From assembly GCF_901000735.1 (NCBI RefSeq), contig NC_081546.1:18289220-18353219 (forward strand): a stretch of 64,000 bases of DNA. The letters run 5' to 3'. This document shows positions 1-10,446 of this stretch, piece after piece. The position numbers and the translations under genes were made by a program. How positions within the stretch are numbered: the stretch's first letter is position 1; the number at the start of each line of letters is the position of its first letter. The notes beneath the pieces are model-generated. The model saw nothing but the letters and a program-made list of their open reading frames with translations, was not told the origin of the DNA and searched no databases. The stretch comes from Corylus avellana. Lineage: Eukaryota; Streptophyta; Magnoliopsida; Fagales; Betulaceae.

Positions 1-40
1 AAATTAAAAAATTAAAACATTAAAAAAAATTAACCATTTT

Positions 41-540
41 TTGAACAATTTTGTTGATGAAGAGGATGATTTGGCATGTAAGTCGGAGTTTGATCGGTAT
101 TCATTGGATGAGTGTGAAAAAACAATAAAAGATTTTGATATTTTAGTTTGGTGGAAGGTTAATGCGTCCAAATATCCTATCCTCGCAGAGATAGCTCGTG
201 ATGTATTTGCTATTCCTATTTCCACTATTGCTTCTGAATCCGCATTTAGCACCGGTGGACGTGTATTGGATTGCTTTAGGAGTTCATTGTCTCTACTTAT
301 CGTTGAAGCCTTGCTTTGCACACACGACTGGATAAAGAACCGCCTAAGCGATGCCGAGTCAGAGGAGTTTTTGACAAAATTTGATGAGTTAGGTAAATGT
401 TTATAAATTAGTTATTTGCAACTTCATTTAGTTTTCATTATTTATTAATTTATTCTAATTATTTATTCATAGATGTGACTCAACCTTCAAGTTCAAGTGC
501 TGCTTTATCTTTTGCCTAGAGGTTTGCTAGTAACGAAGGT
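41..540 (+). pseudogene. hAT transposase C-terminal (dimerisation) fragment
   Basis: The reading frame at 41-406 encodes the hAT C-terminal dimerisation region. It contains the WWKVN..YPILAEIARDVFAIP block, then the SESAFSTGGRVLD signature and a C-terminal LLCTHDWIKN segment. The protein starts upstream of the window, so the catalytic part is not seen. The frame ends at a TAA at 404-406, but a likely splice donor (TTAG|GTAAAT) lies just before it. A short terminal exon (DVTQPSSSSAALSFA then TAG) follows after an AG near 470, giving the usual hAT gene end. The family acts as a dimeric cut-and-paste transposase in the nucleus. Whether the full copy is functional cannot be judged. Confidence 0.85.
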
Positions 541-1094
541 TATTATTTTTTGAATTGTCATAGTATTTTTATTACAATACAATTATATTAAGCACATTTT
601 GATATGTGTACATGCTTGTGCCTTAATATTATAACTTTTCTTCTTTTGATGTCCACAGGATTTGCTAGAGGATCAAATTAGAGGATTTATGAAGTTTTAA
701 TGTTTTATTTGTATCATTTAATGTTTTATTTGAACTTATTTTATATGTTTTGTGTTGAACTTTTTATATATATTTTTTTATATGTTGTGACAGTTGTCTG
801 AATTTTGAACTTTTTTTTGTATGTTGTGTTGAATTTTTTTTTTTTTTTTTTTTTATTTAAAAAAAGTTAACCGGTTATGATTTAATATTTAAGGAAATTT
901 TTTTAAAGTACAAGTAAATGTAAATTTTGGGTCAAATATTTTTGATTTTTAATATGGGCTCTTTTTATAGCAATTGGGCCCAAGAAGATATTAAAAATAC
1001 AAGAAAAAAAATGAGGGTAAAAAAAAGCCCAAAAAAATAAGCCCAAAAAGCCCTAAAGAAAGCCCAAAAAGTCCAAAAAAAAACCCAATTTTAA

Positions 1095-1250
1095 AAAAGC
1101 GGTTAGCGGGCGGTTATCTATTTCGCTAACCGCTAACCGCTAACCGTTGGGCAGTTAGCGGTTGCGGTTAGTGAAATCTACTAACCGCTAAGGCGGTTAC
1201 GGTTAGCGGTTATTGCCACTAACTGCTAACCATAGCGTCGTGGTGGCCGG
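1095..1250 (+). mobile_element. hAT subterminal repeats / 3' end
   Basis: A dense cluster of the motif GCGGTTAGCGGTTA and its complement CTAACCGCTAACCGC, in both orientations, lies about 0.6 kb downstream of the transposase end. Such iterated short motifs are the usual subterminal transposase-binding sites of Ac/Tag-like hAT elements. The element end is probably near 1230-1250. The matching 5' end lies outside the window, so no TSD can be tested. The interval 540-1095 between gene end and this cluster is AT-rich with a long poly-T and holds no other recognisable feature. Confidence 0.6.
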
Positions 1251-1309
1251 TAGATAATTAAAAACAAATAAAAACAAACATGTACTTTTCTTATGGTTCC
1301 CATAAGTGA

Positions 1310-1560
1310 TTAAATCAACGACCTACAAAAATTTGTACCACTTAAAAAAAAGATTAATAATAATAATTGTACCACTAAAATCATATTGCCGTTCTCAACC
1401 TCTCATATAGTCTTGTCGTTGATCAGAGCTTTGCTACTATTCGGGGCCATCATGACCGGCCTTAGATCAGCTAGTCTCGATAGGCCAGGAAATAAACGTC
1501 AGGATCATATTTCCTGGCGTTTATTATGTGATTAGTGACATTTAAAAAATGCCACAAAAG
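1310..1560 (+). repeat. PLAC8 upstream-type repeat plus small inverted repeat
   Basis: The stretch TTGTACCACT..AAAATCATAT..CAACCTCTCATA near 1330-1420 recurs at about 3010-3070 and 4395-4440 (the latter just upstream of a PLAC8 exon 1), and again in the second 4-kb unit. It looks like duplicated promoter-proximal DNA of the PLAC8 family. Inside lies an imperfect hairpin at 1492-1532 (AATAAACGTCAGGA facing TCCTGGCGTTTATT). No gene is visible. Confidence 0.4.
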
Positions 1561-1804
1561 CACTTTTTTTTTGAAGTGATATATGTGATTGACAGTTTTT
1601 TTTTTTTTTTTTTTTTTTTTTTATTTTTTCAAATTGGGTTGAAGGAACTTCCTTCAATCTAATCTATAAAAATGACATGTGTCCATTTTTTTTTTAATAA
1701 CATGTGAGATGCATATGAGTTTTTAATATTACTTATTCTAACTTTGTCCATGTTTTAAAAAAATACGTGTATCTCATATGTTTGAATGACACATGTCATT
1801 TTTA

Positions 1805-2135
1805 TGGACTAGTTGGAGGAAGTTCCTCCAATGCAGTTTGGAGGAAAACTATATCCATACGTGATTGTTCTAAATATTGCGGGAGTTGTAAGGCCCTTTC
1901 CTTTCTTTAATTTTATTTTTTTAAAAAATAGTATAATCTCATTATTTGGACTTCTATTGGTTCAACATGATCGGCATGCATACATTTTAATCTTTTTCAA
2001 TTGAAAAAAAATTAGTATAATCATTTATTTATTTATTATTATTCTTTCTTACGGCTGGCTTACTGCTTGTGTTCCCTTCGTCACCTTTGGCCGCACTTGT
2101 CAATTTGAGGAGTATGCTTATGAACCTAATTGGGG
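1805..2135 (+). pseudogene. PLAC8 pseudogene remnant alpha (unit 1), exons 1-2
   Basis: Faint remains of the first two exons of a PLAC8-domain gene. The stretch ending GCGGGAGTT|GTAAGGCCC near 1887 matches the end of exon 1 and its donor in the intact genes at 31.5 and 59.7 kb. At about 2054-2125 the sequence CTGCTTGTGTTCCCTTCGTC and following bases reads ACVPFVTFGRTCQFEEYAYE, the counterpart of the intact [15 protein letters not shown] exon 2. The acceptor is mutated (ACG where AG is needed) and the CC..CPC cysteines are partly lost. No exon 3 follows before the next copy begins, so this is a non-functional relic. Confidence 0.6.
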
Positions 2136-2149
2136 TTGCATTTGAGAAC

Positions 2150-2370
2150 TTAAAAAATACTTTTAGTACTAAAAAGTTGTGCTAAACAAAAGTTAGCATG
2201 TTTAGTAAAAATTTTTGAAAGCAGTTCTACTTTTTTACTTTAAAATGGCCAAGATGCACTTTTGGCAAAAGCTTAAAAATGAAGCTTTTGCTAAAAAAAA
2301 CTATTTTTTGACTTAAAAATTATATTTCTAAAAAAACAAACACTCTCAGTGTATTTAACTTTTTTTTTTA
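2150..2370 (+). repeat. AT-rich MITE-like segment
   Basis: A block rich in ACTTTTAGTACTAAAAAG, GCTAAACAAAAG and AAAAGCTT..AAGCTTTTGC motifs, typical in look of small hAT-type MITEs with 'aaaagc' termini. It is present identically in unit 2 (about 6140-6360). Ends and TSD could not be fixed. Confidence 0.3.
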
Positions 2371-2654
2371 AAATCATATTGTCATTTCACATGCACAACC
2401 ACATGTATTTAACATTAATTCTCTATTTTTCTGGTTTTTTCTTTTTGTTTCGTTTTTCTATTTTCTGTTTTTGTTTTTGTTTTTTGTTTTTGTTTTTTGT
2501 TTGATACAACTGGCATGGCATTACTCGCTAGCATTATGTCTTGAAGTTATATTAATTAATTACCTTTACAACTCTAAGGAATAATAAGTTGTCATTGATG
2601 GAAACTAATATGCAACTCGTGCATATCATCACAAGTTAATCAAACGTATTTTCA

Positions 2655-2863
2655 TATGTGGCCCCAACCACTAACTCATTTTTCTGTAATCCTCGTCTGT
2701 TGATGTGAAGTCGAATAGACTTTTATAACACGTAAAACGGACTAAAATGTAGTAGATTTATGTGGCCCCAACCACTAACACATTTTTCTGTAACCGTCAT
2801 CTGTTGATGTGAAGTCGAGTAGACTTTTGTAACACGTGAAACCGACTGAAATGTAGTAGACTT
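2655..2863 (+). repeat. two-copy tandem repeat, about 104 bp
   Basis: TATGTGGCCCCAACCACTAA through TGTAGTAGA occurs twice in direct succession (about 2656-2760 and 2761-2863) with roughly ten differences. The same pair is at 6645-6850 in unit 2. No coding content is seen; nothing else is recognised between 2370 and 2990 apart from TTTTTG-rich low-complexity sequence at 2430-2500. Confidence 0.8.
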
Positions 2864-2989
2864 TGAACTTTCGTATAGTCTTCTTATCCTCTAGAAATTA
2901 AACTAATATATATTTTATTATTCAATTGTTTTTCTTTAATTTTCATAGCTTCATGTTTTCTTTCAATATATATATATATATATATATAT

Positions 2990-4020
2990 AAGTGACTAAA
3001 TCACCTAAAAATGATTTGTACCACTAAAAATTAAAATCACATCAAAATTCCCAACCTTTCATAACAAGTCTTGGTCGTCGGGGGGAGCTTTGCAAAGAGA
3101 AAGAATATATTGATTAGGGCCCACATAACTTGTCTTAATAAAAGTCAAGGACACCTCTTCTTGCCCACGTCCTGGTCGTTTCGAATAGGACACCTTTGCT
3201 TGCATGACGAGGTTCCAGTTCATCTCATACACGTTTCATTTTTTTTTTTTGTTTAAACATGTTTTATGTTACAGTAGGAGGTCTTGTACCTTTTTTGAGT
3301 CATCCCTCCAGTTATATATATTACAGATTTTAAGAAGCTTGATGTAACGAGTGATGGGTCTGTTACAACTTGTTGAGATTAATTTCTTTGTGGTTTTGGT
3401 CTAAAAGGCCCAAGATTGATGCATTCAATTTTTTCATTATCTTATCAAGCAAACAATGGACCACCATCATTTTCTTATGAAGATGAGAAAAATTCAAGAA
3501 AGTTTGTAGATAGATTGTGATAGAAAGAATTAATATTGATTAGTCTAAATAAAAGTCAAGGTCACCTCTCATCGTCCACGTCTTTGCTTCTCGTCTTGCC
3601 CACGTCTTGGTCATTTCGAATAGGCTTTGTTTGGCAGTCTTTCTTTTCCTTTGTTACTGTTCATGTGCAATTTTCCAAAAAAATCAACATAAAAACATTC
3701 TAACATTTTTTACTTTTTATTACTATTCAAATAAAAAAATCACTTCAAAACAAAACTTTTTCATTTTTTCATACAACTTTTTTACTTTTTTATACCAAAC
3801 ATTCTTACCCTTTTCTTTTTTTTTTTTCATATCAACAACCGTATGTACGGAAGGAAAAGGCTTTGCCAAACAAGGCCGCCTTTGCATGACAAGGTTCCTG
3901 TTCGTCTAGCTCATAGATGTTTTTATTTTTTATTTTTTTAACATGTCTTATATTTCTATTTTAACGTATAGGCCTGTAATAACAGTAGATCTTCTACCTT
4001 TCGATTCATCCCTCATGTTA
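2990..4020 (+). repeat. internal imperfect repeat pair carrying a MITE
   Basis: Two related blocks, about 2990-3310 and 3540-4020, share ATTGATTAG..AATAAAAGTCAAGG, CACGTC.TGGTC.TTTCGAATAGG, CCTTTGC.TGCATGAC.AGGTTCC.GTTC and GA.TCATCCCTC. The second block is interrupted by a MITE, the first is the empty version. Both recur in unit 2. These are probably old duplicates of PLAC8-flanking DNA; no open frame here resembles a known protein. Confidence 0.6.
3613..3876 (+). mobile_element. MITE with GTTTGGCA/TGCCAAAC termini
   Basis: Termini are GGCTTTGTTTGGCA on the left and the inverted TGCCAAACAAGGCC on the right; the body is AT-rich and codes for nothing. The related uninterrupted sequence at about 3185 (GAATAGG..CCTTTGC) shows where it inserted. 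Unit 2 holds the same element at 7599-7862. Other members with the same terminal core are at 16398-16642, 25902-26148, 20056-20300 and 58216-58457. The TSD is not clear, so hAT versus PIF/Harbinger assignment is left open. Confidence 0.6.
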
Positions 4021-4529
4021 TAATGGCAAGTTTTACATGGTTTTCCTTCAAAATAGACTATAATATATGAACATGCAATTACAACCATTAATATATTCAA
4101 TACAATCACGTTACAGTGGAGCCTTGCCCAGTTGCCCTTCGGAAACCGGACCTGCAACTTACGTCAGACCTACAACACAAGTTTACGTACGTCAAACCTA
4201 AGATATTCTTAGATTTCAAAGCTCCAACAAAAAAACAAAAATCTTGACAAGTGACTAAAGGTACTGTTTGGGCGCGAGAGATCGCGTTTTCTGATTGGGG
4301 CATGGTTAGTGAGGCCAGCAGGGGCGTTGGGTTTGGTTTTGTGTCGTATATTGACAACTTGGCAAACAAGGCATTATAAACAACCTAAAACTTATTTGTA
4401 CCACTAAAATCATATCCCAATTCCCAACCTCTCATATAATCATATCCCAAGATCCATTATTTAAGAAGCGGAAGCACCATACCATATATAAGCTACTCTC
4501 CTGCAAACCAGCTTCTCACTGCAATATTA

Positions 4530-5107
4530 ATGGATAATAATAATAATACCATCCATCCCAAATCGGCTTCACAACCTGTGGGCCAATGGTCCACCGGTCT
4601 ATTTGGTTGCTCCGAAGATCCCAAGAGTTGGCCCTTTTATATATAGTATCAACTTATTTGGACTTCTACTGGTGAAACATGACCATGCATACGTCGTAAT
4701 CTTTTTCAATTGAAAAAAAAAAAAAAAAAAAAGTATAATCTTTTTTTTTAAAAAAAAAAATTATTTATATACATACACTAGTTTAACTATAGAGAATAAT
4801 TATATGGTTTAAGTAATTAGAAGTTTATTCATTAAAAGAAAAAAAATTAGAAATTCAATGTCGTAGAATAATTTGGAACTTTTTGCAGGAGGTTGTTCCT
4901 GTTTTTCCTTTTACCAAAGCTGTTTCAAACTCATCGGTTTGGGTGTTGTATGTGTGTACACGTGCTCGTACCGAACCAAACTGGGAGCCTTGCATTCATT
5001 GCCAAAAGAACCGTGCGGGGATTTCTGTGTCCATTTTTGGTGCATGTTTTGCGCTATTTGTCAAGAGTACCGCGAACTCAAAATGCGTGGATTGGACCCT
5101 TCTAAAG
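4530..5107 (+). pseudogene. PLAC8 gene beta (unit 1): exon 1, exon 3
   Basis: Exon 1 starts at the ATG at 4530 and reads MDNNNNTIHPKSASQPVGQW then STGLFGCSEDPKS, aligned with the [19 protein letters not shown] exon 1 of the intact paralogues. Its donor is lost: the intact ATT|GTAAGCCC is here GTTGGCCC. No exon 2 with the CC..CPC motif is found in the 250 bp before exon 3. Exon 3 (4889-5107) has both splice sites, phase 1 at each end, no stop, and ends [31 protein letters not shown], as in the family. The C-terminal exon is cut off by the gap at 5482. With exon 2 missing and a broken donor this is most likely a pseudogene, although exon 3 is conserved. Confidence 0.75.
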
Positions 5108-5254
5108 GTAAAACGTCAGGCTCTCTGTATTTTTTTAATAGAAAATAACTATTTCTTCATCAATTCTGATCATATTGACAATTCACATGCACAATGATTC
5201 TTCATTTTTCTTTTTCATTATTATTTTTTTTGTTAATTTTTGGCGTTGGATATA

Positions 5255-5481
5255 CACTACAAAAAAATAATTTTTTTCTCACTAGAGTTTTCTGACGTGT
5301 CAGAGTGTTTGACACGTCAGAAAATTTTTTTGACGTGGCTTTTCTGACATGTGTTGAATGTCAAGTACATAGGTGTTAGCAAATTTTTTTTTTTTTTTTT
5401 TTTTGACGTGTTACTGTTTAGCACGTCAGGATTTTCTGACATGTCAATTTTGACACGTTAGGAAATTTAAAAATTAATTAA
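5255..5481 (+). mobile_element. CACTA element, left end (unit 1, cut by gap)
   Basis: CACTACAAAAAAATAAT at 5255 is a canonical CACTA terminus, preceded by ATA (the TSD seen in full in unit 2). It is followed by the TTTCTGACGTGTCAG-type subterminal repeats. The rest is lost in the 100-N gap. Confidence 0.85.
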
Positions 5482-5581
5482 NNNNNNNNNNNNNNNNNNN
5501 NNNNNNNNNNNNNNNNNNNNNNNNNNNNNNNNNNNNNNNNNNNNNNNNNNNNNNNNNNNNNNNNNNNNNNNNNNNNNNNNN
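5482..5581. other. assembly gap (100 N)
   Basis: Exactly 100 N between the two near-identical 4-kb units: a conventional unknown-size scaffold gap. Left of it the sequence breaks off inside a CACTA element. Right of it the second unit begins in the same poly-T where unit 1 began. Confidence 0.99.
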
Positions 5582-5616
<35 letters not shown>

Positions 5617-5794
5617 TTTCAAATTGGGTTGAAGGAACTTCCTTCAATCTAATCTATAAAAATGACATGTGTCCATTTTTTTTTTAATAACATGTGAGAT
5701 GCATATGAGTTTTTAATATTACTTATTCTAACTTTGTCCATGTTTTAAAAAAATACGTGTATCTCATATGTTTGAATGACACATGTCATTTTTA

Positions 5795-6122
5795 TGGACT
5801 AGTTGGAGGAAGTTCCTCCAATGCAGTTTGGAGGAAAACTATATCCATACGTGATTGTTCTAAATATTGCGGGAGTTGTAAGGCCCTTTCCTTTCTTTAA
5901 TTTTATTTTTTTTTAAAATAGTATAATCTCATTATTTGGACTTCTATTGGTTCAACATGATCGGCATGCATACATTTTAATCTTTTTCAATTGAAAAAAA
6001 ATTAGTATAATCATTTATTTATTTATTATTATTCTTTCTTACGGCTGGCTTACTGCTTGTGTTCCCTTCGTCACCTTTGGCCGCACTTGTCAATTTGAGG
6101 AGTATGCTTATGAACCTAATTG
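5795..6122 (+). pseudogene. PLAC8 pseudogene remnant alpha (unit 2)
   Basis: Same exon 1 end and exon 2 relic as at 1805-2135, with the same broken acceptor. The decay therefore predates the split of the two 4-kb units. Confidence 0.6.
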
Positions 6123-7598
6123 GGGTTGCATTTGAGAACTTAAAAAATACTTTTAGTACTAAAAAGTTGTGCTAAACAAAAGTTAGCATGTTTAGTAAAA
6201 ATTTTTGAAAGCAGTTCTACTTTTTTACTTTAAAATGGCCAAGATGCACTTTTGGCAAAAGCTTAAAAATGAAGCTTTTGCTAAAAAAAACTATTTTTTG
6301 ACTTAAAAATTATATTTCTAAAAAAACAAACACTCTCAGTGTATTTAACTTTTTTTTTTAAAATCATATTGTCATTTCACATGCACAACCACATGTATTT
6401 AACATTAATTCTCTATTTTTCTGGTTTTTTCTTTTTGTTTCGTTTTTCTATTTTCTGTTTTTGTTTTTGTTTTTTGTTTTTGTTTTTTGTTTGATACAAC
6501 TGGCATGGCATTACTCGCTAGCATTATGTCTTGAAGTTATATTAATTAATTACCTTTACAACTCTAAGGAATAATAAGTTGTCATTGATGGAAACTAATA
6601 TGCAACTCGTGCATATCATCACAAGTTAATCAAACGTATTTTCATATGTGGCCCCAACCACTAACACATTTTTCTGTAATCCTCGTCTGTTGATGTGAAG
6701 TCGAATAGACTTTTATAACACGTGAAACGGACTAAAATGTAGTAGATTTATGTGGCCCCAACCACTAACACATTTTTCTGTAACCGTCATTTGTTGATGT
6801 GAAGTCGAGTAGACTTTTGTAACACGTGAAACCGACTGAAATGTAGTAGACTTTGAACTTTCGTATAGTCTTCTTATCCTCTAGAAATTAAACTAATATA
6901 TATTTTATTATTCAATTGTTTTTCTTTAATTTTCATAGCATCATGTTTTCTTTCAAAAAATATATATATATAAAAGTGACTAAATCACCTAAAAATGATT
7001 TGTACCACTAAAAATTAAAATCACATCAAAATTCCCAACCTTTCATAACAAGTCTTGGTCGTCGGGGGGAGCTTTGCAAAGAGAAAGAATATATTGATTA
7101 GGGCCCACATAACTTGTCTTAATAAAAGTCAAGGACACCTCTTCTTGCCCACGTCCTGGTCGTTTCGAATAGGACACCTTTGCAAGCATGACGAGGTTCC
7201 AGTTCATCTCATACACGTTTCATTTTTTTTTTTTTTTTTTTAAACATGTTTTATGTTACAGTAGGTCTTGTACCTTTTTTGAGTCATCCCTCCAGTTATA
7301 TATATTACAGATTTTAAGAAGCTTGATGTAACGAGTGATGGGTCTGTTACAACTTGTTGAGATTAATTTCTTTGTGGTTTTGGTCTAAAAGGCCCAAGAT
7401 TGATGCATTCAATTTTTTCATTATCTTATCAAGCAAACAATGGACCACCATCATTTTCTTATGAAGATGAGAAAAATTCAAGAAAGTTTGTAGATAGATT
7501 GTGATAGAAAGAATTAATATTGATTAGTCTAAATAAAAGTCAAGGTCACCTCTCATCGTCCACGTCTTTGCTTCTCGTCTTGCCCACGTCTTGGTCGT

Positions 7599-7862
7599 TT
7601 CGAATAGGCTTTGTTTGGCAAAGTCTTTCTTTTCCTTTGTTACTGTTCATGTGCAATTTTCCAAAAAAATCAACATAAAAACATTCTAACATTTTTTACT
7701 TTTTATTACTATTCAAATAAAAAAATCACTTCAAAACAAAACTTTTTCATTTTTTCATACAACTTTTTTACTTTTTTATACCAAACATTCTTACCCTTTT
7801 CTTTTTTTTTTTTCATATCAACAACCGTATGTACGGAAGGAAAAGGCTTTGCCAAACAAGGC
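7599..7862 (+). mobile_element. MITE, unit 2 copy
   Basis: Same insertion as 3613-3876. The left terminus here retains the fuller GGCTTTGTTTGGCAAAG, three bases better than in unit 1. Confidence 0.6.
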
Positions 7863-8514
7863 CGCCTTTGCATGACAAGGTTCCTGTTCGTCTAGCTCAT
7901 AGATGTTTTTATTTTTTATTTTTTTAACATGTCTTATATTTCTATTTTAACGTATAGGCCTGTAATAACAGTAGATCTTCTACCTTTCGATTCATCCCTC
8001 ATGTTATAATGGCAAGTTTTACATGGTTTTCCTTCAAAATAGACTATAATATATGAACATGCAATTACAACCATTAATATATTCAATACAATCACGTTAC
8101 AGTGGAGCCTTGCCCAGTTGCCCTTCGGAAACCGGACCTGCAACTTACGTCAGACCTACAACACAAGCTTACGTACGTCAAACCTAAGATATTCTTAGAT
8201 TTCAAAGCTCCAACAAAAAAACAAAAATCTTGACAAGTGACTAAAGGTGCTGTATGGGCGCGAGAGATCGCGTTTTCTGATTGGGGCATGGTTAGTGAGG
8301 CCAGCAGGGGCGTCGGGTTTGGTTTTGTGTCGTGTATTGACAACTTGGCAAACAAGGCATTATAAACAGCCTAAAACTTATTTGTACCACTAAAATCATA
8401 CCCAATTCCCAACCTCTCATATAATCATATCCCAAGATCCATTATTTAAGAAGCGGAAGCACCATACCATAGATAAGCTACTCTCCTGCAAACCAGCTTC
8501 TCACTGCAATATTA

Positions 8515-10446
8515 ATGGATAATAATAATAATACCATCCATCCCAAATCGGCTTCACAACCTGTGGGCCAATGGTCCACCGGTCTATTTGGTTGCTCCGA
8601 AGATCCCAAGAGTTGGCCCTTTTATATATAGTATCAACTTATTTGGACTTCTACTGGTGAAACATGACCATGCATACGTCGTAATCTTTTTCAATTGAAA
8701 AAAAAAAAAAAAAAAAAGTATAATCTTTTTTTTTAAAAAAAAAAATTATTTATATACATACACTAGTTTAACTATAGAGAATAATTATATGGTTTAAGTA
8801 ATTAGAAGTTTATTCATTAAAAGAAAAAAAATTAGAAATTCAATGTCGTAGAATAATTTGGAACTTTTTGCAGGAGGTTGTTCCTGTTTTTCCTTTTACC
8901 AAAGCTGTTTCAAACTCATCGGTTTGGGTGTTGTATGTGTGTACACGTGCTCGTACCGAGCCAAACTGGGAGCCTTGCATTCATTGCCAAAAGAACCGTG
9001 CGGGGATTTCTGTGTCCATTTTTGGTGCATGTTTTGCGCTATTTGTCAAGAGTACCGCGAACTCAAAAACCATGGATTGGACCCTTCTAAAGGTAAAACG
9101 TCAGGCTCTCTGTATTGTTTAATAGAAAATAACTATTTCTTCATCAATTCTGATCATATTGACAATTCACATGCACAATGATTCTTCATTTTTCTTTTTC
9201 ATTATTTATTTATTTATTTTTAATTTTTGGCGTTGGATATACACTTAAAAAAAATAATTTTTTTCTCACTAGAGTTTTCTGACGTGTCAGAGTGTCTGAC
9301 ACGCCAGAAAATTTTTTTGACATGACTTTTCTGACGTGTGTTGAATGTCAGGTACATAGGTGTCAGCAATTTTTTTTTTTTTTTTTTTTTTCTGACGTGT
9401 TACTGTTTAGCACGTCAGGATTTTCTGACGTGTCAATTTTGACACGTTAGGAAAAATTAATTAAAAATAATAATTTTTTTTAAAAAAAAATTCTGGAATT
9501 TTTTTTTTCAATTTAAAAATTTATTAATTTAATTTAATTTTTTTTTTTTTTTTGTAATTTCTCTACACGGCAGAGAAAGTGGTGCGGAGAAATTCGTTTC
9601 TCTACACGGCACCTCTCTTATTTTCTCAATTTTCTCTTTCTCTTTCTTTTTTTCTCCGGCCAACTCTCAATTTTCTCAATTTTCTCACTCTCTATCTCTT
9701 CTTTTCGATCTCCATTTTCAAAATCCCAAACCTAAACCGAAAAAATCTTCAAAAAATCAAAAACCCAAACGTCAAAGCCAAAAAATCTTCAAAGACCTAA
9801 AAAATTTTCTTATCTTCTCTTCTTCTTCTTCTCTTCTCCTTTTTTTTTTTTTTTTCCTTCTGCTTCTCTTCTTCTTCTCTTCTCCCTTTCTTTTTCTTCT
9901 TCTCTTCTCCTTTTCTTTTTCTTCTTCTTCTTCCTTCGATCTGCTGTATGCTTCTCAATTTTTTTTGTCACCTTTTCTTTTTCTTCTTCCTCTAGAGGGA
10001 GCTCACGCGTGCAGAGAAGGGAGATTGAGAGAGGAGAGAGAGAGTGTGGGGAAATAAATGAAGAGGGAAAGAATAAGAAGAGGAAAAAAGCTGAGGGGAA
10101 ATAAGAAGGGGGAAAGTTTAAAATCCCGCCCATTTTTTTTGTGACATGTCAATATTTAGCACGTTAGAATTCAGTTGGACATGTCAGAATTTTCTGAAGT
10201 GCCATATTAGCACGTCAGAAAATTCTGACGTGCTAATTTTTGCTATGTTAGAAAAATATTTTCTGACGTGGCATTTTTTGCCACGTCAAAAAATGGTGAC
10301 ATGGCAAAAAACATGTACTGTTTGCCACGTCAGGAAATGGTAATTTTTTTGTAGTGATATGTGATAGAGGTTGGGCATTCTATGCTCAGAACATGGAGGG
10401 TACAAGCACAAAGCCTCCATCTGTTGAAACGGGCATGGTTCGTTAA
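8515..10446 (+). pseudogene. PLAC8 gene beta (unit 2): exons 1, 3 and 4 with CACTA in intron 3
   Basis: Exon 1 (8515-8614) and exon 3 (8874-9092, 219 nt, phase 1 at both ends, no stops) match unit 1. The terminal exon lies beyond a CACTA element at 10370-10446. It is 77 nt, exactly the length of exon 4 in both intact paralogues; it follows an AG acceptor and reads GWAFYAQNMEGTSTKPPSVE then TGMVR and stop, matching [15 protein letters not shown]. Intron 3 is thus about 1.28 kb, mostly transposon. Exon 1 has the same destroyed donor and exon 2 is absent, so a normal mRNA is unlikely. Intact members are small membrane-associated cysteine-rich proteins linked to metal tolerance or organ size. Confidence 0.75.
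9242..10356 (+). mobile_element. non-autonomous CACTA element in PLAC8 intron 3
   Basis: Left end CACTTAAAAAAAATAAT (CACTACAAAAAAA in unit 1), right end TTTTTTTGTAGTG, flanked by ATA on both sides (9239-9241 and 10357-10359), the 3-bp TSD of CACTA/EnSpm elements. Many TTCTGACGTG(T/G)C motifs occur near both ends in both orientations, the expected transposase-binding sites. The centre is CT/GA-rich and encodes no transposase, so it depends on a helper. The terminal mutation (CACTAC to CACTTA) in this copy probably prevents further excision. Confidence 0.9.

Larger units (their letters stand above)
1590..5481 (+). repeat. 4-kb direct duplication, unit 1
   Basis: From the poly-T at about 1595 to the gap at 5482 this unit matches 5582-9467 nearly base for base, with an offset of 3984-3990 that drifts only through homopolymer and TA-repeat length. 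Differences are scattered single bases, for example TATATA length at 2967 versus 6960. It carries two decayed PLAC8 copies, internal repeats, a MITE and the left end of a CACTA element. It ends in a 100-N gap inside the CACTA element. Confidence 0.95.
5582..9467 (+). repeat. 4-kb direct duplication, unit 2
   Basis: Near-identical copy of 1590-5481. Unlike unit 1 it continues through the complete CACTA element (9242-10356) and into the last PLAC8 exon, so it gives the fuller view of the locus. It may be a true tandem duplicate or the other haplotype of a heterozygous individual placed in series. Confidence 0.95.

Noticed and set aside
3607..3909. 100-codon Phe-rich frame, also at 7611-7895
   Set aside because: Lies within an AT-rich MITE; similar frames arise in other copies (for example 58100-58450) by composition only.
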